From Ephydatia muelleri (Eukaryota; Porifera; Demospongiae; Spongillida; Spongillidae), in contig JABACO010000004.1 in NCBI GenBank assembly GCA_013339895.1, positions 9,357,713 through 9,421,712 of the forward strand: 64,000 bases of DNA, in the 5' to 3' direction. This document shows, piece after piece, positions 22,222 to 31,575 of the stretch (its first letter is position 1; each line of letters opens with the position of its first letter). Position numbers and translations under genes: made by a program. The notes below the pieces were generated by a model. It ran no database searches. It worked only from the letters and a program-made list of their open reading frames with translations, and had not been told where the DNA came from.

Positions 22222-22845
22222 CAGGGTGTCCCACAATCAAGGAAAATTCGATAAAAATTCATCACATATAATTACATTGGTGGGTATTGATCATTAATAA
22301 CTAGTTCATACAGGAAGATTTGCTGATGATATTAATTAAAAATTTTAATTAATGGATAACTAGAAATAAATGAAAATATGCAGAACTAACCATAATCAAG
22401 TGCCCGAAAATCAAATGTTTGATCATTAATAACTCAGCAAAGGAATTAGTTGATTAACTTTAGGTTACACATTTAGCCAAGTAACTAAAATGTTATTAAT
22501 TGACATTAATTATTGTGACTTGAATATGGATGGTCACTTTATCTTGAATGATTGGTTTGAATTTATTAATAAACTAACTGAATTAAATTTCATGAAACAT
22601 AACCAGCAGGATATTCACTAATGTAGAAGTTAAGTTTGTGATTTTTTATTGTGACTAATTGATTATTAATTTATTTAAGCTAATTATTATTTTTTGATTT
22701 TAGTTAATTACAAGTTAAATATGGTAATTATTTATCAATGTCATAATTTCTTCCCAATGTATTATTACATAAATTGATAATTGAGGGTTAATTAGCAAGT
22801 TGTATTGATCTTAAAAGGAATTTTCCTTGATTGTGGGACACCCTG
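22222..22845. mobile_element. 624-bp mariner-like MITE with 28-bp perfect inverted ends
   Basis: It begins CAGGGTGTCCCACAATCAAG and ends with the exact reverse complement (28 bp perfect), flanked by TA on both sides (22220-22221, 22846-22847). CAGGGTGTCCCA ends and TA duplications fit Tc1/mariner. The inside is very AT-rich (TTAATTAA-type) with no open frame. It lies in the intron between the duplicated EGF exons. Confidence 0.9.
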
Positions 22846-22995
22846 TATACATCTGAGTTTCGTCAAAAAACGTGCTAGCTAATGCTTGCATAGCCTCACA
22901 TATTTAAAACTGAATTAGACCTCTAACTGTATGTTATAGAATGTGCTGATCTCATCACATAATTGTATGTGTACAAATATAGCTCAATCACTCAC

Positions 22996-23118
22996 CATTG
23001 CAGACAAATCCTGATACTGTATATCCAGTTTGACAGCTGCAAGTATAGGATCCAATGGAGTTAGTGCATATCTGTTGACATGGACCTAATCCTCCATTTG
23101 AAGCACACTCATTAATAT
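22996..23118 (-). CDS. Calcium-binding EGF-like exon (copy 2)
   Basis: The second 123-bp phase 1-1 exon is bounded by CTTGCAG| and |GTGAGTG. It encodes INECASNGGLGPCQQIC, NSIGSYTCSC and GYTVSGFVCN, with all six cysteines and the calcium-binding signature. In the minus-strand gene this exon precedes the copy at 20768-20890, so the protein would carry two almost identical adjacent EGF modules. The near identity suggests recent duplication or gene conversion. Confidence 0.85.
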
Positions 23119-23360
23119 CTGCAAGTGTTGTAAGAGAAATAGAAAATATAGAATCTATAGATATAATCATATGGGATTGTTTTCGCTAAAAGGAACCTAG
23201 CTCATGTTTGTTTTTTTTTTCAAGAATCCATTTAAATATATATCTATACATTCTAGAAGTCAGAAATGTCCTCTACACAGCGATTCGTCCGCATTGATCA
23301 TCGGGCAATCTGTCATGGGTTTTAAGGCCCTGAATTTTTAATTATCCATACAATGCGCGG

Positions 23361-24346
23361 AAAAGATCCCATTTAACAAGTTTATGGCGTAAGTGTGCCC
23401 CTTGGCAGTCGTACATTAATATCTTACTCGTGGCTTCACAAAATGACCCAAGGATAAGCTACTTCCTAAGCTCCTTATACAGTGCATTACCCCGTCTATG
23501 TAAATGTTGTTTTTCGAACACAAAGTGTGGCTTAACCAGGACTCTTCTACAAGCTGGTATATGCATGACTTTAACACTGTAAGTATCCAACCGAATCCCG
23601 TCCCACTGTATGCCAATCGACCTTTCAATTGACCGTTCATTTTGACATTAGCAAAGAAAGTTAAGGCTAGAACATGATGTTGCAATGAATGCAATTGTCT
23701 GAATGAAACGTCGTTTGTGGCGGAGAAATAGGCGCAACACAGGAACTAATTTCTTTTCATATCTTAGAGGAGCATGGTTGCAATCATTTGGTGTGCTAGA
23801 CCATGGTGAAGTCCTAGCTAAACCATGAATAACGATAGCTTGGGATGAGATCCGTACTGGAGGAACAATATGGGCGTACAGAAGGGAGGGAGGTACCGAT
23901 AGGAGGTCACTGGGGAATTCACTGTAAGGTGAAGCGTAGCGCAGGGTTCATGATTGAAGGATTCTGTGTAAGGAGGCACATGCAGGTCTCTGATTCAAAA
24001 GTACAGTATATACTTGTAATTGTCGTCGTTGCGATTGTGTAATGGTAAAAATACGATTCGAAAGGGTCTTACTTAACAATAGAAATTGATCGTTCATGAT
24101 GATAAGAATAAAACATACAATAGAAAATGAAAAGTGGCTATATATATATAAAGTTATAAAAATGCTTCACGTTTGAATCGCTAAAACTCCGTAAAGGTTT
24201 AAGCTATCAACTTCCTATTTCGAACACTTCTTGCCATACCACTTCTCTCTACGAAAATCGATTTTGGTGTCTTACCCTTGCTCCTTGCCGACGTTACAAG
24301 GCACAGTACCCCGAGGGGTTCAAAATCCAGGTATAATGTAGCTCCC
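23361..24346. other. No gene recognised
   Basis: Contains a 92-aa minus frame (23416-23694) and a 65-aa plus frame without family resemblance. They are likely chance frames. Confidence 0.4.
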
Positions 24347-24682
24347 TGCAGGAATGTCCAAATCACTTCAATATCGATATGCACGTAAAGGAGTCCTGTC
24401 ACTATTGATTTCTGCAGATCGTTGATTTTTACTATATCCGTTATGGAGATACGGCAATGCAAAGTAAGTCCACGTTTCCCGCTCGAATCGCGCCTTTCTC
24501 AGTCCCACTCGGGAGAATGGAAGCGGTTCAAGGACTGAGAAAGGCGCGATTCGAGCGGGAAACGTGGACTTACTTTGCATTGCTGTATCTCCATAACAGA
24601 TATAGTAAAAATCAACGATCTGCAGAAATCATTAGTGACAGGACTCGCGTATCGATATTGAAGTGATTTGGACATTCCTGCA
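24347..24682. mobile_element. Foldback (hairpin) element, 336 bp
   Basis: The left arm 24347-24505 and right arm 24532-24682 are inverted copies (about 155 bp each with small indels) around a 26-base loop. The outer ends read TGCAGGAATGTCCAAATCAC. The arms explain why the same peptide (MQSKSTFPARIAPF) appears as open frames on opposite strands. No coding capacity. Confidence 0.9.
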
Positions 24683-25224
24683 CTGGACAAAAAATTGGAT
24701 TTACTACGTCTGAACAGCATGCGTAAATATGTCGCAAACACGAAACATTATATTTGCGCACATATTTACATTGATGTAAACATACAATACATATACGCTA
24801 ATATTTGCAATATATTTACCGCATATGTAAAGGTAACAACATATATATTTACCTACATATGTACACTATATTTGCGCCAGGTGTAAATACATTATATGTT
24901 TACCTACGTCTTTGCAACACGTTTGCTATCTAAAAGCACTCTAAATAAACGAAATTCTTAAGTTACTTTATAATAAGTAACGAACTGTTTGGCTCTCGCG
25001 CTAATATCGTGTGGCTGTATTAACTTCATCCATGCCTCTTAGATAGAGTGACTCTGATAATCCTTTTTGTCCCGTGTGCTAGCCTTACGAGTTCGGCCAC
25101 GTTACATCGTGATCAGTGAAGCGCTAAAGGAGTAAAACCGTCACTACGGTAGTTTGGAGCTGCTATATTATATCATCACCACTCTAGGGTAAGTACAGTA
25201 TGCAGTGAGAGATTTAGGCCTATA
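24683..25224. other. AT-rich stretch with clustered TATTTAC/TGTTTAC motifs
   Basis: Between about 24750 and 24910 the motif RTAAAYA or its reverse complement recurs at least six times. No gene was seen. The rest to 25224 is unremarkable. Confidence 0.4.
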
Positions 25225-26066
25225 TGTGGCCTTTATTTTCATGCGCGCGGGTATGTCTGACTGTGCATGCACTAGTAGGCCCTAGTATTAGGCCTAGTAT
25301 TCTTGTGGTTGTGTTATGTGCCTGTGTTCGTGCATGTGTACCCGTGCGCGTGTATTTGTTTGTAAAACCACTATATGCACTGGTCCGGTGTGCATGTGGG
25401 GCCTGTGAAAGAGGATTTGGCGTGTTCGCTGTTCGTGTATGTGTGTCCGTGCGCGTGTATTTGTGTGCATGTATTTGTGCGCGTGTGTACGTTTGTGCAT
25501 GTGTGTTGGAAGTCTACACTCAATCTGCACACTGCTGGTGTGTGTCAGTTGGTAGTGTGCACTCGTTTGTATGTATAGATGTGTATTTTTTGAATATGTA
25601 CATGTGCGTTCTGTGTGAATGATTATGTTCATTGTTTGCTGTTTTGTGTGTTGGTTTTCAATGTCCCACGAGTTAGTGTGGTGGTGTGTGCATAACTGGC
25701 TGTGTCTGGTGATGTGTGTATGAGACAACTGTCAGGGTGGTGGTGGTGTGTGTTTATAGAAGTGTACACAACTGGATGTTAGTGTGGGGGTGTGTACACA
25801 ACTGTTTGTGTGGTGGTGTGTGTTTATAGAAGTGTAGTCAATGTTAGTGTGATGGTGTGAACACAGCTGGTTGTGTCTGGGGATGTGTGTGTATAATGGT
25901 TAAGGTAGTGATGTGTGTTTATTAGAAGTGTACACAACTGTTTGTGTGGAGGTGTGTTCGGGTGGTGGTGTGTGTTTATAGAAGTGTAGTCAATGTTAGT
26001 GTGATGGTGTGTACACAGCTGGTTGTGTCTGGTGATGTGTGTGTATAACGGTTAGGGTAGTGATGT
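25225..26066. repeat. TG-rich satellite, left flank of the Gypsy element
   Basis: Irregular repeats of phrases such as GTGTGTTTATAGAAGTGTA, ACAACTG and GTGATGGTGTG. The same phrases, in the same orientation, resume right after the retrotransposon at 30193. The satellite is therefore one array split by the insertion. Confidence 0.85.
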
Positions 26067-29000
26067 GTGTTTATTAGAAGGGATAGATTGGTATGTGGTC
26101 TAAGAAATGACGCCATTCAGAAGCGGTTGCTGTCAGAAGCAGATGTGACATTGGCCAAAGCAGTCCAAATAGCTTCTAGTATGGAGTCAGCGGAGAAACA
26201 GTCTCTACAGTTGAACGTGACAAAGCCAGGAGCTATATGCCAGGTGCGTGTATCATGTAATCGTTGTAATTCCACAGACCATTCAGTTCGGGAGTGTCGA
26301 ATTAAGGACTCAGTGGTGTGTTTTCGGTGTAAAAAAAAGGGACACATTGTAAGAGCCTGCCGGGAGAAGGGGCCGTCAGCCATGGCAGTGGGTAGAGACG
26401 AAAGAAAGGCAAAAACAGGTTCCCTGAGCACAAAATGGGTAGATACTGAAGAAGCAGAGGAGGTGGGAGTACAGACAGTGTATGTGGTAAATGGCGATGG
26501 CCCATTTGGAGAGCCCATTTCAGTTTCACTACAGGTAAATGGGGTGATTCTACCGATGGAGATTGATACTGGGGCAGCGGTCTCTATAATTCCAGAAAGG
26601 GTTCGCCAAGAGCTATTTCCATATTTGAAGCCACAGAACACCAGGGTACGACTGCGTACTTATACGGCAGAGCAGATAACAGTCTTGGGTACTATTTCGG
26701 TGCAAGTCAAGTATAAGAACCAAACTAGGACTCTGTCATTATTTGTAGTGAATACAGATGGACCTACCTTATTAGGCCGAGATTGGATGAGACAGTTAAA
26801 GCTGGATTGGTCAATGGTGAATCATGTATTGATGGAAAAGAATGGGCGATTGGAAGCTCTTATGAGGAAGTATGAAGAGTTGTTTAAGCCAGCAATGGGG
26901 GCTATTCAAGGGGTCAAGGCGAAGCTGACAGTCAAGGCTGATGCTCATCCCAAGTTCTGCAAAGCCAGATCGGTACCATTTTCAATTAAACAACGTGTTG
27001 GAGAGGAATTGGATCGGTTGGAGAAAGAAGGAATTGTGGAAAGAGTAATGCACAGTGATTGGGCTACTCCTATAGTGCCAGTTCCCAAGAAGGATGGAAC
27101 GTTTCGAATTTGTGGGGACTATAAGGTGACAGTCAACCCGGCACTGGAAGTGGATCAGTATCCACTTCCAAAACCAGAAGATATATTTGCTTCACTAGCT
27201 GGAGGGACCGCATTTTCTAAAATAGACTTGTCACAGGCCTATCAGCAGTTGCTGCTGGATAAGGAATCTCAACAGTATTTGACAGTCAACACACATCAAG
27301 GCTTATACCGATATAAGCGCCTTACCTTTGGAGTTGCTTCAGCACCCGCTATATTTCAAAGAGTAATGGATACTATTCTTCAAGGAATTCCAAATGTTGT
27401 GTGTTACTTGGATGACATCTTGGTGACTGGAGCCACCATTGAAGCTCACCTTGACAACTTGGAGGCAGTGTTGCATCGGCTTCAACAACATGGAGTGCGG
27501 ATGAACAAGGAGAAAAGTGTGTTCCTGGATAAGAAGGTCACGTATTTAGGACACGTAATTGATGCAGAAGGATTGCACAAGTCACCCACCTTAACAGAAG
27601 CCATAGTGCAGGCACCCCCTCCACAGAATACCCAGGAACTAAGATCGTTTTTAGGAATGCTCAATTATTACGGAAAGTTCATTCCTAACTTGGCTACCTT
27701 ACTGCATCCGTTAAATGGATTGCTGCGGTCGGGAGTGAAATGGCAGTGGTCAGCCCAGTGTCGTCAAGCATTTGAGAAGGCCAAAGAGGCATTACAAGCA
27801 TCTAGTGTGTTGGTGCACTATGACACAGATCTTCCTCTAGTGTTGGCTGCGGATGCTTCTAGCTATGGAGTAGGAGCAGTGATCTCACATAGGTTACCCA
27901 GTGGAGAAGAAAAGCCAATAGCCTTTGCATCTCGTACACTAACCAGATCTGAAGAGAACTATGCTCAACTGGAGAAGGAGGCACTGGCCTTGGTGTTTGG
28001 AGTAAAAAAATTTCATCAGTTTCTGTATGGTCGCCAGTTCACTTTGTTGACTGACCATAAACCACTGACTACTATATTGGGTTCACACATAGGGATTCCT
28101 CCCCTAGCGGCTGCTAGGATGCAACGTTGGGCCCTGCTACTGTCAGCGTACCAATATGACATACGGTATAGACAGTCAGAGTGTCACGGAAATGCAGATG
28201 CTCTATCTAGGCTACCTATTGTTGGTGTTCCTATGGAAGAGGAAGGCACTAGGGATGTGGAGGTGTACAATATGACTCAGTTAGAAACATTGCCTGTTAC
28301 ATATCAACAGTTGAAAACAGCTACTAATCATGACCCGGTTCTTGGTCAGGTGGTGCAGTGTATTAGGAATGGTTGGCCGCCGGTTGCAGTTTCGGATGAG
28401 CTCAAGCCGTATGTGGCTAGAAAATTGGAGTTAACACTACAGGATGACTGTGTATTGTGGGGAACACGAGTGGTTATACCGAAGAGACTGCAAGCCCCTA
28501 TTCTGGAGGAACTACACAAGGATCATGCTGGCATCTGTCGTATTAAGGCTCTGGCACGGAGTTATGTTTGGTGGCCAGGGTTGGATCGTGAGGTGGAGCA
28601 GCTGGTAGCATCATGTTTGCCATGTCAGAGCGTTAAAAATGCACCAAGTGTAGCTCCGTTACACCCCTGGCTGTGGCCGGCTAAACCATGGCAACGTATT
28701 CATGTTGACTTTGCTGGTCCAGTTGAGAAGCGCATGTTGATGGTGGTTGTAGATGCTCATTCTAAGTGGCCGGAAGTAATTGAGATGACTTCGACCACTT
28801 CAGAATTGACTATTCAGGCTTTAAGAGGCTTGTTTGCTGTACATGGATTGCCTGATCAGTTGGTCTCGGATAATGGGCCACAGTTTGTGTCGAAGGAGTT
28901 CCAACGGTTTATGAAGGAGAATGGTGTTCAGCACACACGGTGTGCGCCGTATCATCCCTCATCAAATGGCCTTGCTGAACGATTTGTGCAGACTTTGAAG

Positions 29001-30041
29001 AATGCACTGAGGCGCACCAAAGATATCGGGAGAACTTTTCAACATCGCTTGGCTGGTTTCCTGTTAGCCTATCGCACTACACCGCATGCAACGACTAATG
29101 TGGCTCCATGTGAGCTGTTGATGAACAGAAAAATTCGCACTCGATTGGATTTACTGCACCCTGATATAGAATCTCGAGTGGCAAAGAATGTGTCGCGGCA
29201 AAAAGCCATGCATGATTTGCATGCAAAGGCAAGAGAATTTTTAGTGGGCCAGCGGGTGATGTTACGTAATTTGCGGGATGGTCCAAAGTGGGTCCCTGGT
29301 GTGGTGATTGGACGACAAGGACCACTGTCTTATGTTGTGCAAAATACTGGTGGGGAAGTGTGGAAACGTCATGTTGACCAGATTGGAGAAGTGGGAAATT
29401 CTGGAAGCGTGCTGAGTGGAGAGGAGTTAACGCCCACTGTGGAACAACCTACCGAAGAATCATTGCCTGAAACAGAGAGCACCAGAGAGCACAGGATGAT
29501 ATCTGAAGAAACACCGTCTGAAATGGACGGTATCAGCGAAAACCCGGTCCCTAATGTTGTCAGTCTACCTCCAAGGGAGGCCCCTGCAATACTGCCACTA
29601 CCCAATGAGGAGGGAGCTAATACATCACTACTGCCACTACCCAATGAGGAGGGAGCTAATACATCACTACTGCCACTACCCAATGAGGAGGGAGCTAATA
29701 CATCACTACTGCCACTACCCAATGAGGAGGGAGCTAATACATCACTACTGCCACTACCCAATGAGGAGGGAGCTAATACATCACTACTGCCACTACCCAA
29801 TGAGGAGGGAGCTAATACATCACTACTGCCACTACCCAATGAGGAGGGAGCTAATACATCACTACTGCCACTACCCAATGAGGAGGGAGCTAATACATCA
29901 CTACTGCCACTACCCAATGAGGAGGGAGCTAATACATCACCATCACCTTCCTTGGAGCAAGAAATGTCAACACCTGACCAGGAAATACCACCCACTCGTC
30001 GATACCCACAAAGGATAAGAAAACCCCCTCAGAGATATTGA
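26067..30041 (+). CDS. Gypsy (Ty3/mdg4-type) gag-pol polyprotein, 5'-truncated
   Basis: One open frame of 1,324 codons. It opens with the C-terminal gag part (RRDRLVCGLRNDAIQ) and two CCHC knuckles (residues ~74-110). The aspartic protease shows DTGAAVSIIP (~168-177). Reverse transcriptase has FSKIDLSQAY and YLDDILV (~446). RNase H has DASSYGVGA and LLTDHKPL. Integrase has an HHCC finger (~816-855) and the D,D,E acids in HVDFAGP, SDNGPQF and NGLAERF. A C-terminal tail holds nine perfect 13-residue repeats and ends in YPQRIRKPPQRY. Everything from protease to integrase is unbroken. The first codons (GTG TTT ATT AGA AGG) belong to the TG satellite, so the true gag start and 5' LTR are missing. 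Order PR-RT-RH-IN is that of Metaviridae-type retrotransposons; no envelope gene is seen. Confidence 0.95.
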   Translation: MFIRRDRLVCGLRNDAIQKRLLSEADVTLAKAVQIASSMESAEKQSLQLNVTKPGAICQVRVSCNRCNSTDHSVRECRIKDSVVCFRCKKKGHIVRACREKGPSAMAVGRDERKAKTGSLSTKWVDTEEAEEVGVQTVYVVNGDGPFGEPISVSLQVNGVILPMEIDTGAAVSIIPERVRQELFPYLKPQNTRVRLRTYTAEQITVLGTISVQVKYKNQTRTLSLFVVNTDGPTLLGRDWMRQLKLDWSMVNHVLMEKNGRLEALMRKYEELFKPAMGAIQGVKAKLTVKADAHPKFCKARSVPFSIKQRVGEELDRLEKEGIVERVMHSDWATPIVPVPKKDGTFRICGDYKVTVNPALEVDQYPLPKPEDIFASLAGGTAFSKIDLSQAYQQLLLDKESQQYLTVNTHQGLYRYKRLTFGVASAPAIFQRVMDTILQGIPNVVCYLDDILVTGATIEAHLDNLEAVLHRLQQHGVRMNKEKSVFLDKKVTYLGHVIDAEGLHKSPTLTEAIVQAPPPQNTQELRSFLGMLNYYGKFIPNLATLLHPLNGLLRSGVKWQWSAQCRQAFEKAKEALQASSVLVHYDTDLPLVLAADASSYGVGAVISHRLPSGEEKPIAFASRTLTRSEENYAQLEKEALALVFGVKKFHQFLYGRQFTLLTDHKPLTTILGSHIGIPPLAAARMQRWALLLSAYQYDIRYRQSECHGNADALSRLPIVGVPMEEEGTRDVEVYNMTQLETLPVTYQQLKTATNHDPVLGQVVQCIRNGWPPVAVSDELKPYVARKLELTLQDDCVLWGTRVVIPKRLQAPILEELHKDHAGICRIKALARSYVWWPGLDREVEQLVASCLPCQSVKNAPSVAPLHPWLWPAKPWQRIHVDFAGPVEKRMLMVVVDAHSKWPEVIEMTSTTSELTIQALRGLFAVHGLPDQLVSDNGPQFVSKEFQRFMKENGVQHTRCAPYHPSSNGLAERFVQTLKNALRRTKDIGRTFQHRLAGFLLAYRTTPHATTNVAPCELLMNRKIRTRLDLLHPDIESRVAKNVSRQKAMHDLHAKAREFLVGQRVMLRNLRDGPKWVPGVVIGRQGPLSYVVQNTGGEVWKRHVDQIGEVGNSGSVLSGEELTPTVEQPTEESLPETESTREHRMISEETPSEMDGISENPVPNVVSLPPREAPAILPLPNEEGANTSLLPLPNEEGANTSLLPLPNEEGANTSLLPLPNEEGANTSLLPLPNEEGANTSLLPLPNEEGANTSLLPLPNEEGANTSLLPLPNEEGANTSLLPLPNEEGANTSPSPSLEQEMSTPDQEIPPTRRYPQRIRKPPQRY
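29587..29945 (+). repeat. 39-bp tandem repeat inside the Gypsy frame, 9 copies
   Basis: Nine copies of a 39-bp unit coding for LPLPNEEGANTSL, essentially identical at DNA level. It lies after the integrase core. The lack of divergence shows very recent expansion while keeping frame. Confidence 0.95.
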
Positions 30042-30068
30042 AAATCTAGGATGTGATGTTGACAATTT

Positions 30069-30192
30069 AGTGGGGAGGAATGTTGTAGGTATAGGATGTG
30101 AGACGCCATGTATGCGCATGCGCATGGTACGTTGGGAATGGTAGCTTCAGTGATTGTATGACCTTACTTTGATTGTGTCTAAAGATATTACA
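30069..30192 (+). mobile_element. Polypurine tract and short 3' LTR of the Gypsy element
   Basis: AGTGGGGAGGAA (30069-30080) is a polypurine tract, the primer for plus-strand synthesis. It is followed at once by TGTTGTAGGTATAGG, a good LTR start. The sequence unique to the element stops at about 30192 (ATTACA), giving a possible complete LTR of 112 bp bounded TG..CA, or a longer LTR truncated there. The TG satellite resumes directly. The 5' LTR is absent, so it cannot be compared. Confidence 0.6.
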
Positions 30193-30470
30193 TACACAAC
30201 TGTTAGTGTGGTGGTGTGTACACAACTGTTTGTGTGGTGGTGTGTGTTTATAGAAGTGTATAGTCAATGTTAGTGTGATGGTGTGAACACAGCTGGTTGT
30301 GTCTGGTGATGTGTGTGTATAACGGTTAGTGTGGTGGTGTGTGTTTGTTGGAAGTGTACACAACTGTTAGTGTGGAGGTTTGTACACAACTGTTCGGGCG
30401 GTGGTGTGTGTTAATTGGAAGTGGTAGTGTAGTGGTGTATACAAGTTGAAGTGGTATTGAATATACATGT
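30193..30470. repeat. TG-rich satellite, right flank of the Gypsy element
   Basis: Continues the array of 25225-26066, with shared phrases such as GTGTGATGGTGTGAACACAG and GGTTGTGTCTGG. Confidence 0.85.
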
Positions 30471-30489
30471 AATGTTGCTAAAGTGACAT

Positions 30490-31387
30490 TCATATAAATG
30501 TTTTCTGTGGTATAGGACACACATAAAGTACTTCTTCATCAGTCATACTGTTAAATGCTGCCACAAATTGTGATTGTATTCTTTGTGCAGGTAGAAAACT
30601 TGCTGGCCCAAATGGTTCAAACAGGTTTGCACACCAAGCCTCCATTCTGCTAGTAACTACATCATGCTGCAAAGGATGATGCTGATACCACTGCACAAAT
30701 GCAAATATGTGTGGCACTACATTCTGTTCTATGGTCAAGCAATGTTTGAAGTAATATAGTACTCGTCCAGTCCGCAAGTCAGCGGTGTTGATATCTACGT
30801 TTCCATCTGTACCACACCACGCTGCCAATATGAAGGATGATCTTTTGGATTGGCTTTGTTGTGAACCATACACATTGTTTCGAAACTTAATGTTTCTTGG
30901 TACAAAATGATACTTGCTGATACTTTGCTGTTTGATTGTATAATACTTTGTGTGATTCGATGAAGTAGGCAATGTAAGAAAAGTTCTGTACTAACACCCT
31001 CAAGGTGATATGGTTCAAGAAATATATTGATTTAAAATAATGATATAATTTATATACGACAAGTAAAGGCTTATACAATATGCAGACGGAAATAGACACG
31101 CGCGTGTATAAAGTCTCTTATCTATAGCTACCTGAGTTTGATTGCATAACATGATCATCATCCTCGAAATTGATTTCATCTTCCTCCGATGTCGAAGGAA
31201 CAGGACCACTATCTTTACTCCAAATCCGTGTGTGCTCGTCGTAGTATGTTTCTTTGTGCCTTAAAAATGTACGTGCCGCGACAAATTCCTCACAGTGGTC
31301 GCAATATCGATATAAGCGATTCCGTTCCATTCGACACTTGAAGATTTTCATATTACATGAACAAGGCCGTAAGTTCAGACCAATCAA
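30490..31387 (-). pseudogene. Transposon-associated zinc-finger protein, internally deleted
   Basis: Exon A (31387-31130) encodes YCDHCEEFVAARTFLRHKE, YYDEHTRIW and an acidic tail, and ends at a GTAGCT donor. This single C-x-x-C..H..Y finger occurs at the N-terminus of Tnp2/CACTA-like or related transposon proteins of cnidarians and sponges (from memory). Exon B (about 30990-30490) encodes KRSSFILAAWCG, TGRVLYYFKHC, HIFAFVQWYQHHP and GPASFLP, which I know as the C-terminal module of the same class. The large central part is absent, and the two exons do not join in phase at any visible acceptor, so this looks like an internally deleted copy. Head-to-head with the gene at 31576. The middle module of this class is found separately at 37435-38118. 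Confidence 0.45.
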
Positions 31388-31575
31388 TTTCCTTCTATAT
31401 TATACACTGACGTATGAGATATCAACAAGGCGGTAAATTCAGACCAATCACATTTCCACTCGCGTGCAAAAAAACGCGCGCAAACATAACTACAGCTGGT
31501 GGCATCTGTTCATGCATGATCAGTTTGTGATTTCAATAATAGTCTATCTGTTACACTCATATCTCAGGAATCAGT
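31362..31575. promoter_or_regulatory. Shared upstream region of a divergent gene pair
   Basis: Only 188 bp separate the minus-strand frame (start at or inside 31387) from the plus-strand ATG at 31576. A direct repeat containing GTAARTTCAGACCAATCA occurs at 31369 and 31434. ACCAAT is the CCAAT-box core, suggesting a bidirectional promoter. This is inference from spacing and motif only. Confidence 0.4.

Noticed and set aside
22905..23360. EGF exons as a transposon
   Set aside because: The duplicated block has no inverted or long terminal repeats, and phase 1-1 exon borders fit ordinary exon duplication.
24457..24666. Two opposed frames starting MQSKSTFPARIAPF
   Set aside because: Both fall on the arms of the 24347-24682 foldback element and mirror each other.
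29369..29995. 208-aa minus frame and 154-aa alternate plus frame over the Gypsy tail
   Set aside because: Shadow frames of the 39-bp in-frame repeat; the sense frame is fixed by protease, RT and integrase motifs.
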